DNA of 64,000 nucleotides from Argyresthia goedartella. Taxonomy: Eukaryota > Arthropoda > Insecta > Lepidoptera > Argyresthiidae. The notes under the pieces are model-generated. The model was not told where the DNA came from. It did not search any database and was given only the letters and a program-made list of their open reading frames with translations. Shown in pieces: positions 32,657 to 44,537 of the stretch. The DNA is taken from the NCBI GenBank assembly GCA_949825045.1, contig OX463827.1, positions 7,958,501-8,022,500 on the forward strand. Reading direction: 5' to 3'. Each line of letters begins with the position of its first letter. Positions within the stretch are counted from its first letter, which is position 1. Both the position numbers and the translations under genes were made by a program.

Positions 32657-32700
32657 GAAGGGTAAAGGGGGTGAGCGAAGCGAAGCCCCCTTTACCCTTC
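32657..32700. repeat. Dispersed hairpin block, perfect 15-bp stem
   Basis: GAAGGGTAAAGGGGG (32657-32671) pairs exactly with CCCCCTTTACCCTTC (32686-32700) over the loop TGAGCGAAGCGAAGC. The lead-in TGCGGTAGCTTAGGT recurs at 33155, 60495, 6872 (diverged) and reversed at 37760 and 24050. Confidence 0.9.
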
Positions 32701-32754
32701 GTGTAAGGTTGAACATGTAAGAACAACAATACAAATCCAGGGATAAGGCCAGGG

Positions 32755-33490
32755 GTTATGGTGTTCAGGAGCTTGTCCTGGGGCACTCACATCGAATGGC
32801 TGTGCGGGAGACTCAGCGGCGCATGCTTCGCCTTACGCAGACTGACGTTGACCGTGATGAGACACGTGGCCGTAAGCTGTTACTCTGCGACCATACCGTC
32901 TCTCCTCACGTGCGGTATTGACTGTGCAGCGGATGGGCATTGGAGTATTTGTCAAGCAGAAACGAGCCGTCACTGTGTTCGTGGGTATACCCACTACACT
33001 ACGAGTCAGCACGTTCACGCTGCGGATTTAATAATCATGACGTTACCTTCCTTGTATATATTGCAAGTTGCCATAACTGTGAGACAAAATTCTGCAAATA
33101 TACCCGTTAAATAGTGAACTGGTTTAAACTTGAATTGCAAACGAAATAACAGGGCAAACACTGCGGTAGCTTAGGTGAAGCAGCGAAGCCCCCGAATAGT
33201 CTTCGTGTTAGGTTGACATGTAAGAACAAAAGAAACGTAAATTCTAATCCCTGTCTGTCTGGTTTATTATCTGTCGATAGTTGTTCAACTAACGCTTTAG
33301 TTTATCAACTTAAGGTTTTGACTATCGTACGCTGACATATACAATGATCTGCCAGATGAGTTGATGAGAACTGAGTCTCTGGCAAAATTTAAAAGTAACT
33401 CAAATAATGGCTGACAGGATAAGTTATTACAAAATGGCGCAAATCATTGACATGGAGAAAGAAGATAATTTGAAATGGATTATTTGCTTG
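32755..33490 (+). pseudogene. LINE reverse-transcriptase fragment, interrupted
   Basis: LSWGTHIEWLCGRLSGACFA followed by LRRLTLTV and, later, SATIPSLLTCGI match the segment after the RT catalytic core of non-LTR elements. Past a frameshift come KQKRAVTVFVG and MTLPSLYILQVAITVRQN. The extreme C-terminus (YNDLPDELMRTESLAKFK) resumes only at about 33340-33400, so a repeat of about 200 bp sits within the gene. Confidence 0.75.
33125..33338 (+). repeat. Repeat inserted in the LINE fragment
   Basis: It carries the hairpin lead-in (CTGCGGTAGCTTAGGTGAAG), then a shortened arm, then GTTTATTATCTGTCGATAG, CTTTAGTTTATCAACTTAAG and CGCTGACATAT. The same components in reverse lie at 37610-37985. Confidence 0.65.
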
Positions 33491-33499
33491 ATGACTTTC

Positions 33500-34121
33500 C
33501 TGTATTGTATATGACATGTATGTACCTAATTTATTTATTCCATTTTATTGTGATTATGTTAGTGTTGTTGAGATTTTAGTTCTCACTTATACAGTAGATA
33601 TGTATATGCTACATGCAAGCTAATGATTCGGTTACTATGCATACTAACCGGCTATAATTCATACTTACCAATATCGATGGTTAAAGTAATTAAATTAGTA
33701 TATATAATCACCACACGTCCGTGGTGAATATGATTAATACTGATTTTCACAGCTACTATTAGGGTAAAACACTGCGGTGCTCAGACAAACAATATTAACA
33801 AGAATTTAACTATTTGTTTTTTTTTTATCTTCAATAAAACATATTTGATTAATAATATAAGGATGTCTTTTACCTTCTCAAAACCCTCTTGGTGAATATT
33901 AATAATAACCGGTTAAAGTAGTTAATCGGACTTATTTTGGCTATATTTATTACCTTCGCAAAATCAGTGGTTAGTATGAATACTTACCGGTAATCATTTA
34001 TACTAACCGGATTTATGGAGTTGACCGTAACATATATACCATTGACATTATTCATTTTCATTTTCTTATTCTTGCGCAATATCATAAGACATCTAATGTA
34101 CAGTTATCTATAAATTATCAA
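33500..34121. other. Intergenic sequence, nothing recognised
   Basis: The sequence is AT-rich. ATACTAACCGG occurs in several variants between 33640 and 34015 (for example TACTTACCGG, TAACCGGTTA), perhaps a degenerate low-copy repeat. No gene is seen. Confidence 0.4.
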
Positions 34122-34268
34122 GGGCGTACCCAGGATTTCAGCTAGGGGGGGGGGGGGGCAGCTCATACCTGTTTCGAGAACATACACGTTTTTAATTCCC
34201 ACTTGCCAGGAAAATTGACGTTTATTTTATCTTCTAGGGGGGGGGGGGGGGGGGGGGGGTACGCCTAT
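34122..34268. mobile_element. Small element with G-run termini
   Basis: AGGGCGTACCC at the left is answered by GGGTACGCCTAT at the right, giving short terminal inverted repeats. The interior carries a run of 14 G (34145-34158) and one of 23 G (34237-34259). Confidence 0.55.
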
Positions 34269-34918
34269 GAATTATCTTATCTTATCTTAGTGCTTCCTGG
34301 GCATAAAAGAAAGCTTTTTACGGTTTCACCCCAGCGTGCATTGTCATTACATAGATTAAGATCTATGTATTCAATTGAGCTAATACTCGTATAATTACAA
34401 CATGATGGTAGTTATAGTGGGAAAATCATTCAAAAAGTCTCTGTGTATTTTAAACGATTTTTTGAGGTTGATCATGGCAATACCAACTTGTTGCCTCTGC
34501 ATATGTGGACGTCTGCGGTCCGAAATTACGAAAATTTGCTTTAGCGCATGCTTAGAACTTATCACAATTCAACTACGCCACTTGGCGAGCTGCCTTGACA
34601 ACCGAGCTGTCAGAAAACTCCTAATTGTATTTAGGAATTGTGTCAAATATTTGTCCTCTGAAGTTAGCACAGTATAAGCACAAATGAAAAAAGGACCAGA
34701 GACAAAGGTTCATAGAACCACGCCGTTGTAGGTAACCTAATACAAGCATACTGCGCATGTGTGAGTGAGCACTGGCCGTTGTGTCGCGTACGCGCCGCCA
34801 CTGGATAAAACCGGCTTACGCTCGTTCGGCCAGTGCCCAAACGGAGGGCCTGCACAAACCACGTCTTATTTGTTGTCACCTACCTTATCTAATTGGTTGA
34901 TGTAGAATAAACTGTAAA
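34269..34918. other. Intergenic sequence, nothing recognised
   Basis: Open frames at 34402-34677 and 34664-34879 show no features of known families. Confidence 0.4.
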
Positions 34919-34920
34919 TA

Positions 34921-36099
34921 CACATTCAGGTCATAAGCTCTGTCACACAATAAAAACTTTTGAATTTAGAACGCTGGCCACAAAAAAGTTTATTGAATTC
35001 GAATTTCAAATTTTTCATGAAAATAAAAATGTGTACTTTTTAGAATTTTCCTCATTTTTAAATATGGAGTGGACACTTAAAGAAGACCGTGTCGCTGTTA
35101 TTGCGTTGCATCATTGGGGTTACGCGCCAATTCAGATTTTCGACTTACTGAAAAATTTGAATATAACCAAAAGATTCGTTTATCGTACCATAAAACGATA
35201 CAATGAAGACTCTAGTGTAGATGACAGGTCAAGAAGTAGTCGCCCTTGCTCTGTTAGGACTTCAGCAGTGATAAAAGCTGTGAAGGCGCGAATTGAAAAA
35301 CAGGACATCGTTTGGACGCTCGTTTAATGAACCTGAGTCTGAAGAGATGCCGCGCTTTGTTGAAGCGGTACGCGGGAAAAAAGCATCGGGAAATTCTTTT
35401 TTCGGATGAAAAAATTTTCACCGTGGAAGAGAGCTACAACAAACAAAATGATAAAGAAGCGAGCAACCGTATTCCGCGTGTCCAACGAGGTCATTTTCCA
35501 TCCTCGCTCATGGTTTGGTTGGGAGTCTCTTATTGGGGCTTAACGGAGATACATTTTTGTGAGAAAGGCGTAAAAACGAATGCAGTTGTGTATCAAAATA
35601 CAGTCCTCAAGAACCTTGTGGAACCTGTTTCTCATACCATGTTTAATAACAGGCACTGGGTATTCTAACAAGATTCTGCGCCAGCTCATAGAGCGAAAAG
35701 CACACAAGACTGGCTGGCGGCGCGTTAAACCGACTTCATCCGGCACGAAGACTGGCCCTCCTACAGTCCAGATTTGAGTCCGTTAGATTACAAGATATGG
35801 CAACACTTGGAGAAAAAGGCCTGCTCAAAGCCTCATCCTGATTTGGAGTCACTCAAGGCATCCTTGACTAAGGCAGCCGCCGATATTGACATGGACCTCG
35901 TTCGTGCTGCGATAGACGACTGGCCGCGCAGAATAAAGGCCTGTATTCAAAATCGCGGGGGTCATTTTGAATAAACTTTATTACCATAAGAATCTATGTT
36001 TTATTAAGTTCATTTTGCTATATAAATGTTTACATAAATAATAAACATGTCTAAATTATTTCATATTGCACATGTGACAGAACTTATGACCTGACTATG
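34921..36099 (+). mobile_element. maT-type mariner element (DD37D)
   Basis: TA dinucleotides at 34919-34920 and 36100-36101 flank a 1,179-bp element. The left terminus CACATTCAGGTCATAAGCTC and the reversed right terminus CATAGTCAGGTCATAAGTTC are inverted repeats of about 27 bp with few mismatches. TA duplication and this size are those of the Tc1/mariner superfamily. Confidence 0.93.
35064..35974 (+). pseudogene. maT transposase, broken
   Basis: The N-terminal helix-turn-helix part starts MEWTLKEDRVAVIALHHWGY and runs to about 35300. A deletion and frameshift of several dozen codons join it to SLKRCRALLKRYAGKKHREI at about 35335. The first catalytic Asp is in LFSDEKIF, the second in QDSAPAHRAK, and the third in SPDLSPLDYKIW. 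Counting from second to third gives 37 residues between, the DD37D spacing of maT. Stops at 35666-35668 (just before QDSAPAH) and 35726-35728 break it further. It is inactive as it stands. Confidence 0.9.
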
Positions 36100-36101
36100 T
36101 A

Positions 36102-37604
36102 GTTATTAAGTGTACGTTTTGGACTTTCAAAATGGTGTACTGTACTGTTTGAATGAATAATAATTGAAACAGAAAATACACTTCATTTTTTAACTATCCC
36201 AAGGAGTCTACTAGGTAAGTAAATGAATACCAGACTAGGTACTGCTTTTTAAAATGTAGGTAGCACAAACCGTGTTATTTAGTTAGGCAATTGTTATTGA
36301 GTTTATAAGTGGGTGAACTCATGTGACAAACTGTATTAGATACCAAAGTATTTCAATGGCATACCGCCCTAAGAATAAGATAATAAAATCGCTCGGTCAA
36401 TAAAAGCTCGTAACAGTTTGTTAATTTTATTTTTTTCTCTTTTGCCAACCCTACTAATATAGGTATGAATTTTGTAGGCTCCTTAGAACCTTTCTCTCTA
36501 TTCCTATTTATTCCTCTGTGGTCTAAGTTGGATGGATTTGCAGTTCAACTTTCAAGATTCACACGACTAGCTGATTGTATTATTACACAAATGTACAAAA
36601 GTTAACTTAACTAAACTCAAACCGCTAATGATATCCATAAAAAGTATAGATTGCTCGGCACAGATTCTGTTAACCCTTCAACCGCCGTGGGCCCTGTTTG
36701 ACCACGCTCACTGAACGCCTAATCAATTGAAGGTAATCGCGACTGGGACTACCGCAACTCTTTAAATAGGTCAGCCGAAGATCATTAGGAAGCCTGGGTT
36801 TTACACTTGCGGGCAATTTTATCAGCTAGGCGGTTGTTTGGAGAAAAGTCTTGAATATCGGGCCGTCTGCATAAATAATAGTGTGGTCTTTTACTTCTAA
36901 ATTTTTCAAAGGGTAATTGACATGAGCATATGACAAAATATAAGCATTTTTTACATGGAAAAACAAATTATGGCAACATAAGTGACATATTAGCGGTCTT
37001 TTGCGAGTTTTTTTTAGATAAATCTAATATTTTATTAAAAACACGTAGTAGTGAGCAAATGTTGCCATTTTTTAAATAAAATTGCCAAGCTGTTTAATAA
37101 TAAAAATAATTGAAGCCAATTAATGTCCCTACCGAGGGGCACAGGATTCCCAGATACGAGAAATACCAAACTAACTCAGTGCGGGTTGAAAGAGGGTTTT
37201 TTACAACCACTACCGACACTACAATTTATCTCCTCTTAAGTCTTAAATCTCCTCATAAGCAAGAGGGTAACCCATTAGATTACAGAGCTCGAAGCTGTTC
37301 TTCGCTTTATTCAATCAGCCCACTGTTTAAGTTAGAAGGTAAAAAGGAACGTTGATATTTAATACTGGCTAAACAAAAATGTCTTGTATATAAAGGCACA
37401 TACTTTGCTTCTAGTCCCAAACTATTGGAAGAAAGAAAAAGCTTTTTTTTTCTACCTCCCCAGCCGAAATTTCAACAAAGGACCTCTCATTCGGGAGGTT
37501 AACCCTCGAACCGCAAGTTGGCATAGTTATGCCACTGCAGGCATAGTTGTGCACCTGCCATCCAGTATGGGAAAAATCATGACGGTTACGTTTTTTTCTG
37601 TATT
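36102..37604. other. Intergenic sequence, nothing recognised
   Basis: No gene and no shared repeat were recognised. Confidence 0.4.
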
Positions 37605-37985
37605 ATGTAAAACCGTTAGTTGATAAACTATCGCGTTAGTTGATCACCTATCGACAGATAGTAAACCAGACCGACAGGGCTTAGAATTTACGTTCTTTTG
37701 TTCTTAAGTTTGTTTTGTTCTTCGTGTTAGGTTGACTAATACGAAGGCTCCCTGTCCCAGTCTTCACCTAAGTTACCGCAGGGTTTGCGCTGGTATTTCG
37801 TTTGCAATTCAACATTAAACTAGTTTATTGTTTAACGGTTTTAACCGTTCGTTTATCAACTAACGCGTCATATAGTAAGCAGTACGCTATAGTTTACTAT
37901 CTGTCGATAGTTTACCAACTAACGAGATAAAATACGTTAGTTTATCAACTAACGGTTTTGACAAACATACGGTGACATATATATA
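37605..37985 (-). repeat. Hairpin-bearing repeat, reversed copy
   Basis: It starts with CCGTTAGTTGATAAACTATC and has GTTCTTTTGTTCTTAAG, GTGTTAGGTTGAC, CTTCACCTAAGTTACCGCAG, then several GTTTATCAACTAACG variants, ending ACGGTGACATATATATA. These are the same parts as 33125-33338 in reverse order, with extra GTTAG/CTAAC units. The CGTTAG/CTAACG arms suggest a foldback element. Confidence 0.6.
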
Positions 37986-38824
37986 TAAGATCAATCATTC
38001 ACCCTGTCTACAAAACTATTTATTTGCGGGATGCTTACTATCGCCCTTGGTTATTTCACTTGCTCAAATACAAACCATAGTCACCTACGAGGAATGGGCG
38101 CCTCGAAACTCTCAAACCGAAAACTTCCGCCGCCCAAAACTTTGTCCTCAAGTGTATTGTGCTCGGAATTAACACTTCAGTTCGTTATGTTTTTTTGCTA
38201 CCTGCTAATTACCTGTTAGGATTAGTTAAACGATCGAGGAGGGATTACTGCCTTTGCACAAAATAACCGCGAGAAAAAAGTTTGGTGAACACCACCCCAA
38301 GTCCGCACTTTCTTATCAAGATCCCGGCGGTCGTTAATGGGTTAACCCATTTACTTTGTAAATTAAAATGAAATATTGAAAGCAATTAGGGAAATCCTGT
38401 TTGTTGAAACACATAATTGCACACGAGTTCAGAGTAGAGTGCCACAAACTTGTTCTGAGCTTAAGGACCCAACTACCATGGCATTTCCAGAAATGCCATT
38501 TCCCGTTATAGTTTTTGAATTTTATTTCTATGGATAATGTAAAATCGCGATGCCTCGCGCGTTAGGGCGGTAATGGCCCGTACTATTAAACCGCTCTCAG
38601 CTCTGAGAGTTATCTCAGCTATGTCACAATGACGGTTTTGCCCTAACAATTTTGTCATTTTCACGCGCTTAATCTGTCCACTCGCGTATGAACACCTAGT
38701 ATGGACTTGCATTAAATTTTAATTTACCTACTACCTAGTATGGACTTGGAATAATATTTATATTTATTTTTATAAAATAATTACTTCTACCCACTATTAT
38801 TTTTGATTACTCGCAATACTGACC
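37986..38824. other. Intergenic sequence, nothing recognised
   Basis: A short hairpin GGCATTTCCAGAAATGCC is at about 38481-38498. No gene is seen. Confidence 0.4.
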
Positions 38825-39480
38825 GGAAATAAGGAGGAGGTTATATTAGGAGCCAAGTTATCTTTTTGAGAAACTTTCATTTAAGTCGAGGCACCATGTG
38901 TCCCGCCAATGCTCGATGCAGCTCGCTACAGAGCGGCACAGCTCTGCTGCCTTTAGAGGGAGCTTCCGCTATGCTGCGACCAAGTGTTGGAATAATATCC
39001 CTCCACCAATCAGGAACCTGCGTTGTTTATACGGATTTAAATGCACGTTGAGAAAATTCATTTTTGAGCATCAAAAATTCGAAGAGTCTATACGAAATGA
39101 CACTAGCGCAATATAACTGACTATATATCATATGAAATTATGACCTTTAATATTAATACTGTTTTATATTTATATAGATTTATTTTATACCTTTAATTAA
39201 CCTGTTACCTACTATAAAGTCTGAATATTCATGTCTAACTATGTTTCTCTTTTAAAATGTTTTTCCTTCTGCCTGTGTTTATAAATGTTTACACAAAAGT
39301 GCACATTGTTGTGCGTGTTGTCACCCGTCGGTCACAACGGAAGACCAGCGCTGATTGTTCGCATTCAGCATATGCTGAGTTGAGGCCGGCTTGTGACAGG
39401 AAATATTCTTATGTACCTAGTTGTTCAATATTGACTCCTATTTTTGTTTCCTGTTACAAATAAACTTCTTTGTTTCTTTC
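38825..39480 (+). pseudogene. LINE 3' end (CR1/Jockey-like C-terminus plus 3' UTR)
   Basis: The reading frame gives FRYAATKCWNNIPPPIRNLR and then YGFKCTLRKFIFEHQKFE, the typical last residues of LINE ORF2 proteins. It stops at about 39114. The following roughly 350 bp are non-coding and end CAAATAAACTTCTTTGTTTC, which resembles a poly(A) signal region. The 5' part of the element is absent. Confidence 0.65.
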
Positions 39481-39639
39481 TAAAAAAATAGAAGATAGAT
39501 CGACTGAGTAAATGAAAAAAATAAAAAAGTCGGTAATGTGGCCGGCCGCCATGACATATTGGCTTTTTTTTTTTAATGGCTTTTGAGAGTGTTAGGATGG
39601 CTCTCGAATTTGAGAGCGGTTTATTAAAGGCCTAGTCAC

Positions 39640-39812
39640 ACACGAATTACATTTCTCACTAGAGAGTTTAGTTATATCCTGCCCATCCTAGGTTTGATGG
39701 AATAAATCTCTTGTTAGAGATACGCTCGATTTTGTACATGCATTTTCCATTTTATTTGTATTACACTGTTTTGTGTAATAAAGCACATTCATTGATTGAT
39801 TGATTGATTGAC
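39640..39812 (+). repeat. LINE-like 3' tail with (TGAT)n
   Basis: AAATCTCTTGTTAGAGATA, then TTGTACATGCATTTTCC, TGTTTTGTGTAATAAAGC, ending in ATTGATTGATTGATTG at 39790-39811. A diverged relative without the tail is at 51130-51275 (GAAATCTCTTTTGAGAGATA, TTTGTGCATG, TGTTTTGTGTAG). Confidence 0.65.
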
Positions 39813-41504
39813 TTTCAATAGTTAGCTGCATGTGTTACTATGGAAAAGAAACAGTCAGCCGCTCACTATCAGCCGTAGTAAGAACAATGCCAATTCCTAC
39901 AACAATCTGCGACAAAGAGACCCCAAGGAACTCTTTATTAATCTGTGCCTAAGGGCTGGAAAAGCGCTAATCGCCTTGGGCCTTGCGACGGGTATTTGTT
40001 TTCTTTGTCTAATACAAAGAAAATAAACAGACTGACCGCACCGTCCCACAGAGCCTTGTGGCTCCACGATTTGACAACTATATAAAATATGAGTTTACTC
40101 GTTTGATAATAACTTTAAAAAAAATAACAAAAAAATGCATATATTTTTTTAAGTTTTTCAAACTTTTTTGCGATTCATATAGAGGTAGACTAGTGGCTGC
40201 CGCTGCCGACGCGTGCTTCGTAGTCACAACAGACCATTCTCGACGTTTTCAATACCCACTGAAGCGTCCAACGTTCCGAAAGTACCAAAATGGCCGCCGC
40301 CCAACTTGTTTGGGAAGGCGCGGACTATTTTCGATCGTACACAATAAAATGGAGGGAAATTTTCATGATACGTATACTCATTCTCTTTGTCAATATGATA
40401 CGTATACTCAAAGAACCTTTTTTCGTGTCCATACATGGCAACATTATTTAAAAATATGAATGTAAAAGTTAGTGATATGTTTTTCGCGTAAGAAATTGTG
40501 TTTGAAGTGAGTTTTACTACTTAAGTCTAGGATAGTTGAATATCAAATAGATCGTAATGATATTTCCTGCAAGGTTGAAGTATAAGTAAGTAATACGCGC
40601 TTTGTTCATCAAACAGGTATTAACTATTATCAATACTAGTTCTGTATTTCTTCAGCTTTCTAACAATGCATTTAATTTTATGATGGCATGAGTACTTGGC
40701 CAGTAATAAACTTTTATATCGAGCAGGCTGCAATCTCCCGAAATCTACTTGGCGGTAGGAATAACGGAACATTGTTTGAGTAAACATAATACAGCTGTGT
40801 ACAGTAGGTAAGACAGTATAGGATGCTGCTTGAGTCATTTGTTACAGTAGATGATACAACCTTTTGATGGTGGTCTTTACTGATTTTCCTACATTTTATA
40901 TTCCTTTCTGTCATTCATCAGTCAACCTACGTGCTTGGTACCACTTTGCACACTCACGCAATGCGCCCAAATATGCTTTCTTCAGTAATTCAAAAACTCA
41001 TTTATCCTGCCCTCATGCAAAATAGCCCTGATAATTAATGCCAGGAAACACGGTAATGTTTCTTTGCTAAATTAATTGGCTAGCGTTTAACGTAGTCTTT
41101 ACGTGAATGTTTCGTTCCGCGAAAAATAGGCCTATTCTGTCCATGACATGGTTTCTTGTGACATTTTTCCTTTGGTAAACTGACTTGAGCGATCGGTAAT
41201 GTTGGTAGGTACTTTAGTTGGTATATATTGCGCCGCATTTAAGGTGAAATATTAGCGTTTGCTTTGAGTCTATTTTTGGGACAGGATCTCAGGTCCGACA
41301 GGTTTCTGTTAACCCAACAGTAACTGGGAATTGGTTGAAATAGTCACAATAGAGGACCGATTACATGCCTGCGTCCCACATCATCATATATTTAGGCGCA
41401 ACAGATGAAACACAGGTTAGTATTAATCTCGGAGCAACTTAAACATTTAAAATTAGTGGCTCTGTGAGCTCTAAGTTGACCTCGCGAGTGACCGTTCTTT
41501 TAAT
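39813..41504. other. Intergenic sequence
   Basis: 40170-40340 is locally GC-rich and includes AAAATGGCCGCCGCCC, perhaps an old promoter or untranslated region, but no gene follows. ATGATACGTATACTCA is repeated at 40367 and 40394. Nothing else is assigned. Confidence 0.4.
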
Positions 41505-41605
41505 TATTTTAACACATACAAACTTATGAATGCACCTGGTTACGTACATGGAGTATGAAAGCAGCCTTAATAACTTTGTAAACTGCATTTTGCGGTCTTA
41601 AAGCC
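41505..41605 (-). mobile_element. Family A central block, reversed fragment
   Basis: CATACAAACTTATGAATGCACC followed by TGGTTACGTACATGGAGTAT matches the reversed middle of copies 2, 8 and 10 (shown here in pieces under 20 bases: CTTATGAATGCACCTGG, TTACGTACATGGAGT). Confidence 0.7.
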
Positions 41606-41639
41606 AACCTACTGACTTGTCACTTATTATTTTTGTTAT

Positions 41640-41755
41640 ACATTGCTTCTGGCCCCACACTAGGATACACATATACACATCCAAGAACTGGGGTTTTTAT
41701 TTTTTTACCCCCAGCCGGGGATCGAACCCGGGACCTCTCGCATGATAGGCAGACA
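41640..41755 (-). mobile_element. tRNA-derived SINE (family C), reversed
   Basis: AGCCGGGGATCGAACCCGGG, reversed, contains GGTTCGATCCC, a perfect B box. The body (GCTTCTGGCCCCACACTAGG, ACACATCCAAGAACTGG) matches those near 30255 and 63815. Confidence 0.75.
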
Positions 41756-43920
41756 CTTCATTTATTAAAATCCGTGAAGCTGTTTGTCTGTAGCGGTTTT
41801 TTTATTTTAAAACCCCAACAATGTCAGCCATATTTAAAAATTTCCACAAATTAATCGAGGAAAAAAAACGATGTAATTATCGAACTGCTCACGAGAATCA
41901 GTTGAGAAATACAGCAAATAGAATTCCATGATTCCGTAAGGCAAAGAGAGTACAAAGAACATACAAAATTTACATACATACATAGCGTCACGCCTTTTCG
42001 CATACGGGGTGGCCCAGGCACAATTGTACCCACGTTTAGCCAGTTAGACACTACTCCATTATGCATTTTTTATAAAATGTATACTACCAAATGAAATAGG
42101 CACATTTAATTCCTTACTTCAATCCGAAATCCCATTAGTCTGAATTCCGCCTTTACTTTATTTACAGCCATTTTTGTATGTAAATTCAAATTTGGGATCG
42201 GATTAAAGGTTATGGCTCTGATTACGGCGATAAGTGTTAGTTTGAGTTATTTATACAAATATTTAACAGCGCACTCTCGAACTAACAGTTTGCAGTTTCA
42301 ATTTCAGTGGGTTCACTTTCTGTTTACTGTGCATGCCTCTGGTTCCTCGTATGGGAAAAAGCAAGCAGTTTAAACGAGTATACGCGTATCGCTGGACTTG
42401 CTATAGCAGCTTAAAAACTTCAATACTTCGACGACCTGGTGTGTTCCGGGCCATTTGCTCTCATGAGAGGGCAGCAGATGGGAAGCTGGTCGCAGTATCG
42501 CTTTGTTGGATGACGATGTACTGAAAAAGAGAAATACGTGGTGAGACGAAGTTGTATGGACAATAAACAGGGTAGTACTATAAACTTGGTATAGAAATCG
42601 GACAGATTTCTATACCAAGTTTATAGTACTACCCTGGCTAGCCTAACTCCAACATTAAGAAGCAGTCCGAAAGAAAAATTTTACAATTTTTAATACATCG
42701 ACATAAGTTTATAATATTACCATACTTCTAATCGATAGCAAACTACAGCCCCACTGAAATCTAAGCTGAGATTACGTCGAACATTTTCTCGTAACATCTC
42801 TTAGTTCAAACACCCAGTAATATATCATACAATTGAGATATATTCTCACTATGCGATAACGACGACAGAAGCAGTTTATCAGGGATATCCCGAAATCTCG
42901 AGTTCTACTTGAGTTTGTGGTATGTGGCGTGAATATCGATAGAGGCAAAACGTCGAAAGCTTACGTAATTTTCTTCGAAATGTTAACTTCGACTCGCTAT
43001 TTAATGTATCGAGTTAAGACTTTTTTTTCGAAATTCAGAAAAACATGTCATTAATGTTTCGACGAGATTTCAAATTTAACCCTGCCCAATAGAGAGAGAG
43101 TCCCCTACTCATAAGTACGAAGTTAAAATACAACCCTTTATTTCAAGTTTTAGGTATTTAACCACCCACCTGTCTTGTTCATACGATAAATCCAATCGAA
43201 CCCCTAACCTCAATTTCACAATACCGATTACTACGAAGGTACGATCGGCGATAATCGATTTATTTAAATTACCCTCCAAATTCGATAAAATAGTCCCTTA
43301 TGACACGTCGTGGGATTGTCTATTATTTAGGACCTATCTATATTGTTGGGTTGGTTTGGATCATATAACAACTTTGCATGTTTATCTTTGCCTTTGTGGA
43401 ATATGTTATTATTTAATCAGACTTTCATTCTACAGTTTCATACATCTGAAATCGCAAATTATTCGCTAGCTCAAATTTTCCAAAAATAAAAGCTTTTTTT
43501 GTGGTTGAATGAATGAATGATAATATGAATGTATTATGTAAATATCTTCCAATATATATTTCGAAGGTACGATATCTTCCAATATGTATTTGGAAGATAC
43601 GAGTTAACATCGGATCGGAACAACGTTGACGTATCGTGCAGAAAGACTCAAGGGAAATAAGTCAGCGTCGTGTTATTATAACATTGTTGTCAAAGTAATT
43701 AAATAACTATTAGGTACGTCGTCCTAGTATTTAATATCTACTTAAACCTAATGAACTCAATTCCCTACCTAGCAACGCAAAAGAACACACAGAAAGTACT
43801 ATATAATTAAAGGTGTATAGTTACCAGAAAGAAGGAGATTGGGGATTTAATTCAACTTCACCTCTGACACCGATTTGACAGGAGATATTTGGTCGATCGA
43901 AAAAATTATGTGTTGAATAA
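41756..43920. other. Intergenic sequence with one long palindrome
   Basis: About 41980-42065 contains a fragment (ATACGGGGTGGCCCAGGCAC) related to those at 58620-58700 and 59995-60050. 43545-43600 repeats ACGATATCTTCCAATATGTA-like sequence. The palindrome at 42568-42636 is listed separately. No gene is seen. Confidence 0.45.
42568..42636. repeat. Perfect palindrome, 32-bp arms, 5-base loop
   Basis: CAGGGTAGTACTATAAACTT continuing to ATAGAAATC (42568-42599) is exactly complementary to 42605-42636; the loop is GGACA. No mismatch was found across 32 pairs. Confidence 0.95.
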
Positions 43921-44537
43921 CAAAATCGGTCAAGTGCGGATCGAAGCGAATTCATGCCATCGTACAAGAAAACTTAAGCACTTAAAGAAAACAAAAACAA
44001 AAAGAGAATAATAAGATTCCAACTCAGAACCCTATGATTCCGAAACCGATATATGTAAAACCAATTGCGCCACCACAACCATGTGACAAACTTTATGTGT
44101 AAACTATTAGAATCGTGTTATGGTGTGTTATTTAGCAGCTGTTAAAATACGCTTCTTGTATGGGCACCCTTTTAACTCTTTCACTTCTCTATTGTCCGAA
44201 AAAAAGACATACAATTAACGCAAATGTTATTTTATTCCCCCGCAAATGCCCACAATCGAATCTTCAGTACTCTAGGTGACGTCGAAAATGTTCCATAATA
44301 GGTGTTCTGCGTCTCTACAGGTTAATTTATAACATCTTGTATTTGTTGCTGTAGCGGCAACAGAAATACACATTCTGTGAAAATTACAACTCCCTACATA
44401 TTACTGTTCATGCCATGAAATACAGCCCGCTTACGGCCAGACGAACAGCCAGACGGACGGACAGATAGACGCACGGACGGACAGCCGAGGGTTAATAATA
44501 GGGTTCCGTTAAACACCCTTCGGATATGGAACCCTAC
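43921..44537 (+). mobile_element. Family A repeat, interrupted or diverged copy
   Basis: The front (AATCGGTCAAGTGCGGATCG) lies at 43922-43942. The rear (GCTGTAGCGGCAACAGAAAT, GACGGACGGACAGATAGACG, CCTTCGGATATGGAACCCTA) lies at 44345-44535. The 370 bp between do not match other copies. Confidence 0.6.
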
